This document shows, one piece after another, positions 15,500 through 24,039 of a DNA stretch of 64,000 nucleotides; the stretch's first letter is position 1; every line of letters starts with the position of its first letter. The DNA is from a virus, in IMG/VR virus record IMGVR_UViG_3300024520_000003, positions 1 through 64,000 of that record; one strand, written 5' to 3'. Made by a program: the position numbers and the translations under genes. The notes beneath the pieces are model-generated. The model had not been told where the DNA came from and made no database searches. It saw only the letters and a list, made by a program, of their open reading frames with translations.

Positions 15500-15529
15500 A
15501 TTGTAACATCGCCCTTTATCTTTTGTCAA
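15500..15529 (-). promoter_or_regulatory. Strong sigma70 promoter with extended -10
   Basis: Reading leftward, TTGACA (complement of 15524-15529) is followed after 18 bp by TGTTACAAT, giving a TACAAT -10 box (15500-15505) with the TGn extension. Transcription should start near 15493. It drives the structured RNA and probably the whole 15023-6157 operon. It is the best promoter I see in the window. Confidence 0.75.
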
Positions 15530-15556
15530 GCATTTATTTTTAGATAAAATAAAGGG
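15511..15556. repeat. Inverted repeat flanking the -35 region
   Basis: CCCTTTAT (about 15512-15519) is matched by ATAAAGGG (about 15548-15555). The arms flank the -35 box of the structured-RNA promoter. On the plus strand GGTTTTT follows. It may be an operator or a weak rightward terminator. Confidence 0.3.
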
Positions 15557-15570
15557 GGTTTTTAGCTTAT

Positions 15571-16419
15571 TTATGAAGGATCTTTGAAGTGAGAGAACTG
15601 GTAGACACCGGCTGGGAGTATTGATTTCATGGATTGGAGTAACAGGTCGAACACTGTTCCAGATCCAAGGTAGGGAGGGTGGGGACCACCGAAGGCGTCA
15701 TCCTGTCCTGATTCAGACTCATCTTCCTGGAGGTGACCACCATAGGGTTCGTTGGCTGGTCTTGGACCTGCGTTCGGTTGAAGGTATGTCGCGGGAGATA
15801 GCTCTAACTCAGCGGTGAAGTTTATATAAACCTTACACGCATCACTAAGAGCGGTTCGAAGTATGGTGTTCACATATTCCGGTTTATTGAAAATAGAATA
15901 CTCAACGGGAAGAGTGCTTTTGGTGACTTCGTTTCCTGGAGTTGGTTCAGATATAAAAAAAGAACAGGTATTCACTTTTATCTGTTGAAGGAGGTTGAAT
16001 CTGGCGAGTAGATCTCCAGACGACCAATAACCTGTCTTGATTCCCGATATGTGAACGTCATTTCCTACTATATCAACCACCATGTAATAGGTTTCTTGGA
16101 TCTCAATAATCCTTCCAAGAATTGCATCATCTGGTGGACCGGCGACGATTGTTAATTCTGTGTCTGATTTAACCAGGAACTCAGTTTCTTCATCTAATGA
16201 TCTAGTGGCTTCTCTGAGAAAATTGAATAACGTCTTAAAGGTTCCACGATGGCCCATTGACCCAGCGTTGAGTGCGGCTCTCCAGGAAGGTTTATGGTAT
16301 AAGTCGAGGAAAGGGATTCCATAAAAGTCACTCACACTCCGCAGCGTAGTTTTTCCCTCAAGGCGGAGAACTACTGTATCGAAAAACGCTTTAGTCGACT
16401 GGCTTATAGCTTGAAGCAT
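15571..16419 (-). CDS. Hypothetical virion protein at end of baseplate operon, 282 aa
   Basis: The last gene of the structural block. The ATG at 16419 follows GGAGG, and the gene overlaps the upstream one by 29 bp. The protein is mixed alpha/beta, with a helical start and an acidic, Gly/Pro-rich C-terminal region (QEDESESGQDDAFGGPHPPY). The family is not recognised. Position after the fibre-like genes suggests a baseplate or fibre accessory or chaperone. Confidence 0.65.
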   Translation of the reverse strand: MLQAISQSTKAFFDTVVLRLEGKTTLRSVSDFYGIPFLDLYHKPSWRAALNAGSMGHRGTFKTLFNFLREATRSLDEETEFLVKSDTELTIVAGPPDDAILGRIIEIQETYYMVVDIVGNDVHISGIKTGYWSSGDLLARFNLLQQIKVNTCSFFISEPTPGNEVTKSTLPVEYSIFNKPEYVNTILRTALSDACKVYINFTAELELSPATYLQPNAGPRPANEPYGGHLQEDESESGQDDAFGGPHPPYLGSGTVFDLLLQSMKSILPAGVYQFSHFKDPS

Positions 16420-17284
16420 CGTAAACAACTTCCTCCGGGTCACCTATCGTGAATTTCCAAACTTGATCTGAAGGACTCAATGTTAATCCAGTGAAACTAG
16501 TTGATGTCTTACCAGAATAGTCAAACCTTAAGCTTCCGACGAATATAGAACCAGAGTCAGTGAATCCAATAGTTGTCTCGACTGGGAGAGAACCACTTCC
16601 TGCGGGAACGTCTGACGTGATTCGGGTAACTGGATTTCCTATGACTTTTTGAACTGATTGACCCATAGCAAGTGTCAGACATTCAAGTGGGTTTAGTTCC
16701 TCGGGTGCTGAGGGAACTATTAACATGTGAAGAAGGACTGCTCCGGTTTTATAATATGGAGGCATCCGAAGTCTGCCTCTTAGCGCCGGTCGGCATCTGT
16801 TTCTATTCACGACCGTGTATGCGTTGGGGACTGTTATCTCTTGTCCAAATCCAGGACCGTATTCGAGGATCAGGTGATAAACGCCTGGAGGACATGATGG
16901 GGATGCAAACTTAATAGTGTCTTCAGCACCTACTGGACCGTAGGGGATCAGTGAAGTCTTGCTTCCGGGTTCAGCGGAGTATAGGAAGTCCGCATCAGGG
17001 TACAGGTTATTCGTTGCTGAGTTCTTAAACCTTGCTCTGAATACAGAGTCTGGAAATCCGTTGACGCAAACGGCCTCACATACCCACCCACCTTCATCAG
17101 GAAGAAGTCCGTTTGCAGGGAATAGAACTAAACCTGTGAATTTATCTGAGGGTGAACCCCAGCCAGTGTCTATCTTCCCGCCGAGATATCCTACCGGGGT
17201 GGGACTGCCGTATCCCCAGTCGTAAACGACTTGACCGGTTACGCCTGGAGAGACACTGCTTGGACTGCCATATCCCCACTCCAT
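16391..17284 (-). CDS. Hypothetical tail/baseplate protein with WGYGSP repeats, 297 aa
   Basis: The N-terminus repeats a short element: EWGYGSPSS, DWGYGSPTP and TGWGSPSD within 45 residues. The rest is beta-rich and resembles Ig-like virion domains (PGVYHLILEYGPGFGQEI). The gene lies between fibre-like proteins and the end of the structural block. The repeats are reflected in the DNA as two near-identical copies of GGACTGCCRTATCCCCA on the plus strand near 17205 and 17264. A role in host contact is inferred. Confidence 0.65.
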   Translation of the reverse strand: MEWGYGSPSSVSPGVTGQVVYDWGYGSPTPVGYLGGKIDTGWGSPSDKFTGLVLFPANGLLPDEGGWVCEAVCVNGFPDSVFRARFKNSATNNLYPDADFLYSAEPGSKTSLIPYGPVGAEDTIKFASPSCPPGVYHLILEYGPGFGQEITVPNAYTVVNRNRCRPALRGRLRMPPYYKTGAVLLHMLIVPSAPEELNPLECLTLAMGQSVQKVIGNPVTRITSDVPAGSGSLPVETTIGFTDSGSIFVGSLRFDYSGKTSTSFTGLTLSPSDQVWKFTIGDPEEVVYDASSYKPVD

Positions 17285-17289
17285 CTATC

Positions 17290-18429
17290 TTATACATTCC
17301 TCTTGCAAATGATTGTGACTGTTCCAAAAGATGATGCGGCGTGAACACCTCCAGCCCAGTCTTGTTGAACGTACACTGCGAGAACTTTTCTTTGTCCGAT
17401 CACCGTGTTCAGGTTAGTGGCTTGTTGATAGGTCGCCGCGCCGGGGTTTGCTGGCGCGGAAGCACTTAGGGAACTGACGAGAACTGCCCCTGCATAGTCA
17501 TTCACTTGCCACTGTCCTTGAGTCATCACATATAACCCGAATTTCAACTGACCACCTAAACTCGAATCACCTCCATTTCTTAAGGAGACTGAGAACTCGT
17601 TAATGGTTCCAGAGATTTCGTTTGATATGAACCCCACATGGGCAGTGTTTTCGTTCACTGTGGTTTGAGGCTGTAACATGAGTTTCCCGGGAATATACCC
17701 ATTAAGAGTATTAGTCCCTTCAATATTTGCTGAGTAAACGGTGAACTCGTTATTTAGAACCTTCGGATTGACTGGATTCAGTGGTGCTTCATCGAGAGTG
17801 ACGGAGCCATTTTCAGTTGTGGTTGCGGGATCTAAGGTTTCCACTGGGTGTTTGTGAAGTGAGACGCCTCCAGCGGTTCCATTCTGAGTGGCGTAGACAT
17901 TGTTCATCAGGTTGTCTAAATGCGGTCCAGTCGATGTGACTAGCGCAACGTCTGCTATCTCATTTACGGTTCTGGTCTCAAAGTCCCCACGAAGGTCATC
18001 AAGATGTGAAGTTACTCTTCCCGCATTAACTCCCCAGTTTCTTTGACCATCAGCAAGCATCTCTAGGCTTGAGTTGGTGTATTGGACCGTAGCTACACCA
18101 AACGCACTGTCAGGAGCGAGAAGAGGGTCTGTTTCGCTTGCTTGGTTCTGGTCGTCTATTACCGTGAGAAAGACACGAACATTCCCAACCGCGTCGATAT
18201 TTTGGATCGTTGGGGTTTGAAGGGTGCTTGTCTGTCCAGGGTTTCCGGTTCCATCATCGGCGAATTCTGCACTTGATGAGTTCGCCTTGGAAAGAATGAA
18301 CCACGATCTGGAAGTTATCGCCGCCGCACCTGCTCCGGGTACTGATGAATCAGATAACACCTTTGTGCCCGGGAGATTTGCTTGTTGGATTGCTCCTATT
18401 GCGTCGATCACTGCTATTGGTGCTGCCAT
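17290..18429 (-). CDS. Tail fibre-like protein, 379 aa
   Basis: Beta-rich and low in cysteine, with Ala/Ser/Thr/Asn-rich composition. A histidine motif (SLHKHP) is of the sort that binds metal in trimeric fibres. The C-terminal region ends in a beta-sandwich-like segment. The ribosome binding site AAGGAGG is strong. The place after baseplate J and another fibre-like protein fits a tail-fibre or receptor-binding protein. Confidence 0.55.
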   Translation of the reverse strand: MAAPIAVIDAIGAIQQANLPGTKVLSDSSVPGAGAAAITSRSWFILSKANSSSAEFADDGTGNPGQTSTLQTPTIQNIDAVGNVRVFLTVIDDQNQASETDPLLAPDSAFGVATVQYTNSSLEMLADGQRNWGVNAGRVTSHLDDLRGDFETRTVNEIADVALVTSTGPHLDNLMNNVYATQNGTAGGVSLHKHPVETLDPATTTENGSVTLDEAPLNPVNPKVLNNEFTVYSANIEGTNTLNGYIPGKLMLQPQTTVNENTAHVGFISNEISGTINEFSVSLRNGGDSSLGGQLKFGLYVMTQGQWQVNDYAGAVLVSSLSASAPANPGAATYQQATNLNTVIGQRKVLAVYVQQDWAGGVHAASSFGTVTIICKRNV

Positions 18430-18440
18430 GAGGAACCTCC

Positions 18441-20171
18441 TTAGGTGGTCAACCTTGCGTTGACAGTTAGTCCCAGTGAAATATCATTTGCGAAATAGTT
18501 GTTCCCGCTTGGTAACCCACCATGATAGTCCATTATCTTGTATTCGTAATTCAGTGCTATTACAGTTGGTGACGCATCCGATGCGTTCAAGGTTCCGTAT
18601 TCACTCCAGGGTGCCCAAAGGTTACCGGATGCGTTTGCAGGTCCTTCTACCCCCCAGTTTGGGGTATTGTAGACCCTTAAGGCGGGAGTCAGTGTGGCAG
18701 TTCCATCAATTAGTCCTTGCGTGTTAGTCACAGCGAGATTCACAGATACAAGTTGAACACTTCTGTCGATTCCCTTTGAGTCCTTGTAGACCGGAGGGGT
18801 ATCCAGTTGAATTCTCATTTGTCCAAAATAATGCACCCAATTCCCCAGATGCAGAACATATGAATTCGCCATCCATTGAAGAATGGTCATTCCATACATC
18901 TCTTTCATGGTAGCAGTTGCCAGCCAGTCAGTATTGGGTGTCGAGCTTCCCGATCCACCACCAACCACCCAGCCATTAGCGTAGATGAAGTAGTCCTGAC
19001 TTGACGGGTTTCCGTAAGCAAACTTAGGACTCTCGACAAGAGGCATCCATGCCTCGCTCTCGGGAGACGCGATGTCGAATGTTCGTGCTTTGTAGCAGGT
19101 ATCCGCATCACCGAGCATTTCAGCGACATCCCCAAGGGTAACTCTTGGAATTGAATGAAACCGGGTGTTCGTTAGGGTGTTGTCTGAATTAACACGGAGT
19201 GAATCGGGATATTTATAATAAGTGCTCGTCGAGTCAGGATCAAAGTGAAGTATCCTAGACAATTGAAGTCGGATGACATGTAACTGATGAGCTAAACCGT
19301 GAGATCCATATTGTGACGTGCAGAGAGATGAATCTGGGTGAAAGGCATCAGCACTGTCACCGAGGTACCCAACGTCCGTGAAGAGTTGGTTTTCGTCTGC
19401 CTGAACGTCGGTCACAATGGGATTCAGCGGATACTCGTCTATGTTCGTTGCGCTCCAGACTCTTTTGGTTTTTGCGTGAAGCTCGGGGGTGGCGTTGGTG
19501 TTTGGGTCTATTAAGTCCAACTGGCCGATTGTCTGATAGTAGCTAAATGCCCATATCGGAGTTAAGTCTGCCACACCTCCTGACCATTTGACTTTCCCTA
19601 TCAGGCACCAGTCCCCAGAGTTGTCTGGTGCTGCTGGTGCTGCTGCCGGTGGTCCAGTGTATCCAACCACGTTGATCTCTGAGATATAAGGTCGCCGAAT
19701 AGTTTCATCCGAAAACGTTACCTCGGTCCCTAAATTTGCATCCCATTTTCGTCTAGTGTCTATGTCAGTGTCTATGTTTGACACTTTTGCAAATATGAAT
19801 CCTGGTGTAGACGTCACTTGAAGAACTCCAAAATCAAACACGATGTCGTTGATATTTCTATCGTGTCTAACGAAGACTCCCGTTCTGCCTATTGATCCAG
19901 CGCGGACATTTTGTGCTCCAGATTCAGGAACAACAGAAACACCAGCGTCGATACATTTATAGATGACGCAATCGTCGAGTCTGTATTCGTGAGGGAGTGC
20001 GTTATTGGCAGTTGATATTAGAAACCTTTCACCGACCGCTATTCCCTGACTGAGACCTATAAGACTTCCAAATGCCCTGTCCAGGTAATTGTAGATCAAG
20101 TCCTGAAGTGCATTTGCATCCGGTATGTCCAAACGCTCGTCATCGTAGAAAATTACCTTGTCTTTGCTCAT
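18441..20171 (-). CDS. Baseplate/tail-fibre structural protein, 576 aa
   Basis: It directly follows the baseplate J gene (stop and start adjacent). The first 45 residues (VIFYDDERLDIPDANALQDL) form a helical segment that probably docks on the baseplate. The remainder is a long beta-rich region with many aromatic residues. No enzymatic motif is visible. Known phage gene orders place a proximal fibre or wedge extension here. The exact role is uncertain. Confidence 0.6.
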   Translation of the reverse strand: MSKDKVIFYDDERLDIPDANALQDLIYNYLDRAFGSLIGLSQGIAVGERFLISTANNALPHEYRLDDCVIYKCIDAGVSVVPESGAQNVRAGSIGRTGVFVRHDRNINDIVFDFGVLQVTSTPGFIFAKVSNIDTDIDTRRKWDANLGTEVTFSDETIRRPYISEINVVGYTGPPAAAPAAPDNSGDWCLIGKVKWSGGVADLTPIWAFSYYQTIGQLDLIDPNTNATPELHAKTKRVWSATNIDEYPLNPIVTDVQADENQLFTDVGYLGDSADAFHPDSSLCTSQYGSHGLAHQLHVIRLQLSRILHFDPDSTSTYYKYPDSLRVNSDNTLTNTRFHSIPRVTLGDVAEMLGDADTCYKARTFDIASPESEAWMPLVESPKFAYGNPSSQDYFIYANGWVVGGGSGSSTPNTDWLATATMKEMYGMTILQWMANSYVLHLGNWVHYFGQMRIQLDTPPVYKDSKGIDRSVQLVSVNLAVTNTQGLIDGTATLTPALRVYNTPNWGVEGPANASGNLWAPWSEYGTLNASDASPTVIALNYEYKIMDYHGGLPSGNNYFANDISLGLTVNARLTT

Positions 20172-21599
20172 TTAGATCACCGTGATGTTAGTTTTTTCGA
20201 TTCTAAGAGAATGATCGTACTGAACATTCCAATCCGCTGGAATGGGTATTGTAATCTCAAGAGTCTCAAAATAATCAAAAACGTTAAGAATATGCTGATA
20301 GAGAAGCGATTTATGAAACGTCTGACCGGGACCCAAGGTCTTGAAGTATTCAACAATTTCAATCTTTAGCTCATCAACTGCTTGGGTGTAATCAGCACCA
20401 ATGATTAGAGCTATGTTTATCTCCATCTCGGGAATGTAGGTAATGTTTGCAGGGGATACGATTACACGGGTTCCCGATGCTCGGTAGCCTGTTTCCCTTG
20501 TCTGTTGGGATGGGTGTCCCTCTATTCTGTCTTGAAGTTCGGCTATTGGGCCTGTGAAGACCTTGTATCCTTCAATCTTCCACTCATCACCCGGATCTAA
20601 AAGAGTTGCGTCCGGGTACAGGATTCCCCTCTCGTAGACTGAAATCCAACGAGGAGATCCATCTGCATTTAGAGGTGCTGGTGTGAAGGCAAGGTTACCA
20701 ACTTTTCTAATCTGAAGTTGACCCGATGAAATTGGTGCTCTGGCAGGGTTTTCATGAAATAGAACTACAGGTGCGCTTGTCGCAGCAGGAACCTTTCCAT
20801 AGACCGGAACACCGTCTTTTTCAAACCCATCAAACCCTGTACCATCGTCAATAGTCACATAGGTGATCCCAGGTCGTTCGGGGTCTTCAAATAGACCCGC
20901 ATTTCTAACCTGTATGCCTCCCGAGCTTGTGAATCCACGGCATAGTGATTCAAGGGACTTAAGATTGCATCTTGCGAGACCTGATATGAAAGCAATCGCT
21001 CTTTTCTTCAGGGAATCATCCGACTCCCGGTCAACGCCAGAGGTCACACCAGATATCTGTTCGACTGTTATAAGCTCTTTAGGGCCTGTTTTTACCGTGT
21101 CTATACTGCCTGTAGCGCAATTGCCCACCGTTCCAGCGAAACTAGCAGTGACAGAGACGTAGGGGTCCCCAATCGCGGCTGGCCATACCGCACTTCCCGC
21201 AGGAATAGTCACATCAACGTCTTGAATGTATTCAAGCCCAGGAAGCTGGCTTCTGCCATACACGGTTCCAGCAGGAACTATAAGGTCTGCGGCTATTGGT
21301 TCAGATCTAGTCAGTTTCAGGACACTTCCCGTTGCGTTACCGGGACCGAGTCTTACGATAGCTCCGCTTGGGAGATCTGAAACCCTTTCGTCTAAGTCAG
21401 TTCCAACCGAACCAGCAAGGGTGAATGAGTCCCTGATTTGCTTCATTCTGAACTCAATTCCCTCAAGTTCGTCAGCAAACGCACCTAGAACGGAAAGAAC
21501 CGCAGAACCTTTTGATAGATCTGAAAGACCGGACCGTGAAACCACAGCAGAGGCTAGATCTGCTAATATTTCATCTTTTAGACGTGGTTCAAATGACAT
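20172..21599 (-). CDS. Baseplate wedge protein J (Mu gp47 / P2 J family)
   Basis: A 475-residue protein with the standard layout of baseplate J. A helical N-terminus (GSAVLSVLGAFADELEGIEF, from residue 28) is followed by a beta-rich middle with PAGTVYG and IPAGSAVWP, then GVTSGVDRESDDSLKKRAI. This last stretch corresponds to the conserved 'G.D.Es.e.lR.R' signature. A carboxy-terminal beta domain ends the protein. J forms the hexagonal wedge ring that triggers sheath contraction. Its neighbours (LysM/gp25-like, spike, hub) are those expected. Confidence 0.9.
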   Translation of the reverse strand: MSFEPRLKDEILADLASAVVSRSGLSDLSKGSAVLSVLGAFADELEGIEFRMKQIRDSFTLAGSVGTDLDERVSDLPSGAIVRLGPGNATGSVLKLTRSEPIAADLIVPAGTVYGRSQLPGLEYIQDVDVTIPAGSAVWPAAIGDPYVSVTASFAGTVGNCATGSIDTVKTGPKELITVEQISGVTSGVDRESDDSLKKRAIAFISGLARCNLKSLESLCRGFTSSGGIQVRNAGLFEDPERPGITYVTIDDGTGFDGFEKDGVPVYGKVPAATSAPVVLFHENPARAPISSGQLQIRKVGNLAFTPAPLNADGSPRWISVYERGILYPDATLLDPGDEWKIEGYKVFTGPIAELQDRIEGHPSQQTRETGYRASGTRVIVSPANITYIPEMEINIALIIGADYTQAVDELKIEIVEYFKTLGPGQTFHKSLLYQHILNVFDYFETLEITIPIPADWNVQYDHSLRIEKTNITVI

Positions 21600-21600
21600 C

Positions 21601-23226
21601 TCAAACCCCTATCGGTACATTCGCATTCACGCTCTGCCCACCGACTGCATCAAGAACGCACTCTACACTGAAAGTGTCACCACCGTCTACAATAGTAAGG
21701 CTCGACACTTTCTTAATCCTCGGGTCGTCAAGCAACTGTTGCCTTGTTCGACTAAGAAGAGTTCCAGCCGATTCCAGGGTATTTCCGTCGCCGATCATCT
21801 TAGGAAGACCGTAATTTGGAAAAACTCCATGATCTCCTTGCTCCGTTTTAATCCTGACGGTTAATGCCTGCTCTAAAAGACTGGGTCCCCTAACCAAAAG
21901 AAAGTCCTCGCCACCCACTCCATCTAAAACAAAATCACCTTCATCTGAGAGAAGGAAATCAGCACCGTAAATATCTGCCATTGTTTTGATCAGATAAGGT
22001 GAAATTCCCTCGTCCTGTGATGGAACTAAAATAATTGAACCTGGTTTAAAGGGTGAACCGTCTGGCATTTGCCACATATTTGCCATTTCATTCACCTCTA
22101 ATATCTCTTTCACATAAGAAGGAGTTCCAAAGAGACGGATTGAGATTGAGGGAATTGTGTCCCCTTCCTTGGATGTATAGGGAACATATTGACCGAAGAC
22201 AATATCAGGTGATTTTTTCTTATCTAACGGAGCGACGAACTCAGAGTTCTCTGTGGGTGTGTCTGGATCACCGGCTTCCTCTATTCTTTTCAGAAGCATT
22301 CCCGCTGACGTGTATATAGATCTTCGTAACAGACCCAAGTTTGCAGCAGCGTCATAGTAGTATTTTCGGAACGCGTCGTCGTGTCTAGAACCGTACGGAA
22401 AACTCAGATATATCTGACGACCGACGACTAGAGATCTCTCTGCGATATCGAGAACTATGCCCATCATTGAAAAAGGAACGGAAGAAAGAACCCCTGCGGA
22501 TGCGCCTAACTCCCCTACCTCGTCCACGAATCCCCTGACCGCTAAGAGTGGTCCGTGTGTGAGAGACTGAAAGGCTGACGTTGCGGTCTTAGTAGCTTGA
22601 TTGGCGAAAGCAATGTAGCCAGACCATGTATTGATCAATCCAGTAGCAACAGCACCAAACTTCCTTACCTTCGAGAAAACGTCATAGAGCGATGGTTTAT
22701 TAGCGTCCCCGTATATCTTGAGAGATAGGGACCACTCGTAACTGAACCGGCTAGACATCGCGTTTCTCTGCCAGTTAAAGTTCTCGACATCCACCCAGAA
22801 AACCCTTTCCTCAAATAACGCACGAATAGCAAGTCTGCTCTTATTCTCAGCATCTAAAGGAAGAAAGTTATCTTCTTTGGTTACTTTTTTATGAAAATTG
22901 TTCAAGAAATCAGACAGTTCCCTGAACAAATCTGGACCAGATGCGTACTTAGGACCACCACTAGCAGACTGACCGAGACGGTTTGAAACTCCAGATCTAC
23001 CACTAAGCGTTATATTCGCGTTCCTAAGGCCGGAATGATCAATCACAGGGAATTCACCAAGGGTCCATGCGAAATCAACAGAGTTAGGCCGATTCAGGCT
23101 CACGGACTGGACATAGGGAAGAAGCATCCCTCTTTTGAACCCTGTTGCGTCATATTCCTCAATGACATAGGCATGTCCATCAGTCAGAACGCCAAGTATT
23201 GCTAGGCTGGATAAATTAAGAGCCAT
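21601..23226 (-). CDS. Fused baseplate protein: LysM module plus gp25/W-like domain
   Basis: A 541-residue fusion. Residues 1-180 resemble the DUF6046-type N-terminus of tail proteins. A hydrophobic middle follows. A LysM-like module at about 345-400 (SKEGDTIPSISIRLFGTPSY ... GSIILVPS) takes the place of the small tail X protein. The C-terminal 110 residues (LTVRIKTEQGDHGVFPNYGL on) look like the gp25/W wedge domain. In most phages these are separate genes. The fusion would link tube-end and wedge. The order before baseplate J supports the call. Confidence 0.75.
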   Translation of the reverse strand: MALNLSSLAILGVLTDGHAYVIEEYDATGFKRGMLLPYVQSVSLNRPNSVDFAWTLGEFPVIDHSGLRNANITLSGRSGVSNRLGQSASGGPKYASGPDLFRELSDFLNNFHKKVTKEDNFLPLDAENKSRLAIRALFEERVFWVDVENFNWQRNAMSSRFSYEWSLSLKIYGDANKPSLYDVFSKVRKFGAVATGLINTWSGYIAFANQATKTATSAFQSLTHGPLLAVRGFVDEVGELGASAGVLSSVPFSMMGIVLDIAERSLVVGRQIYLSFPYGSRHDDAFRKYYYDAAANLGLLRRSIYTSAGMLLKRIEEAGDPDTPTENSEFVAPLDKKKSPDIVFGQYVPYTSKEGDTIPSISIRLFGTPSYVKEILEVNEMANMWQMPDGSPFKPGSIILVPSQDEGISPYLIKTMADIYGADFLLSDEGDFVLDGVGGEDFLLVRGPSLLEQALTVRIKTEQGDHGVFPNYGLPKMIGDGNTLESAGTLLSRTRQQLLDDPRIKKVSSLTIVDGGDTFSVECVLDAVGGQSVNANVPIGV

Positions 23227-23234
23227 ATCACCTA

Positions 23235-24038
23235 CTATACAGCGTTCTTGCTGTTTGATGGAACTTCTATCACGTCCGAGACGAGTTCTGAATTATCAGG
23301 ATCAACAAGAGGTTCTGACTTTACTGGAGGAGCTAAGTTCAAAGCAGTACTTACCTCGACCGACCAGTTGAACAACGCATCCATTCTTTCCTCTATCACT
23401 CTAAGGTATTCAATCAACTTAGACGCGACCACTAACCCATCATCTGAGACACCGTTAGTGGAGATCCTCAGCCTACTATTAGCCCCAAGCTGGATTCTTG
23501 CTTTCGCATCGTTCTCGGGAGTGGATTCGGGTGTGGATATTATGACAGATCCATCTGAACCCACTATCAAAGACGCTCCATTGTTTCTGAACGTATGATC
23601 GAAAGCATAATCACCAGTATCTCTGTCCCCTGATTCAATTGCTACGGGAGCTTCAGTCTCTTCGGTCTTTGATTCAGAGTTTCTTACGAACCCAACACAA
23701 ATAGGTGCTCTTCTTCTTCCTCGCCTTACTAGAACCGCTTGTGTCGTCTTCCCGGTCTCTTCGGGGTTGACTGGGCTGGGATTGGACCCATCATTTGAAA
23801 CCGCTGGACGGAAGAACCTTTCAGTGTTGTCACCGGCTGGGACCATGATTGGCACTCTATTGAACCTTTCACCTGTAGATGGGTCATAGCAGTTTAAGTA
23901 CAGTCTTCCTTCGACGTTTATATAGTCTTTGACAATGGCTATCGTGACTGCACCGTTCATTCCCATGTAGTTAGATCTAGATGAGAGATCTCCACCCTGA
24001 ACCGCTGACTGACTTGGCATCCGTCCGAAATAAATCAC
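23235..24038 (-). CDS. Baseplate spike-like protein (gpV/gp45 type)
   Basis: A GTG start at 24038, with GGGGAG 7 nt before it. An N-terminal OB-like beta region is followed by an arginine-rich loop. A beta segment with the pattern FRNNGASLIVGSDGSVIIST is typical of the beta-helix part of spikes. The C-terminal helical region ends the protein. It lies between hub and wedge genes, as spikes do. There is no clear tip HxH iron site, so the tip may be a separate protein or missing. Confidence 0.6.
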   Translation of the reverse strand: MIYFGRMPSQSAVQGGDLSSRSNYMGMNGAVTIAIVKDYINVEGRLYLNCYDPSTGERFNRVPIMVPAGDNTERFFRPAVSNDGSNPSPVNPEETGKTTQAVLVRRGRRRAPICVGFVRNSESKTEETEAPVAIESGDRDTGDYAFDHTFRNNGASLIVGSDGSVIISTPESTPENDAKARIQLGANSRLRISTNGVSDDGLVVASKLIEYLRVIEERMDALFNWSVEVSTALNLAPPVKSEPLVDPDNSELVSDVIEVPSNSKNAV

Positions 24039-24039
24039 T

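Noticed and set aside
14826-15506. Plus-strand open frame of 226 codons
   Set aside because: It runs antisense to a real leftward gene and to the structured RNA, has no good ribosome site, and its hydrophobic composition is that expected from the complement of purine-rich sequence.
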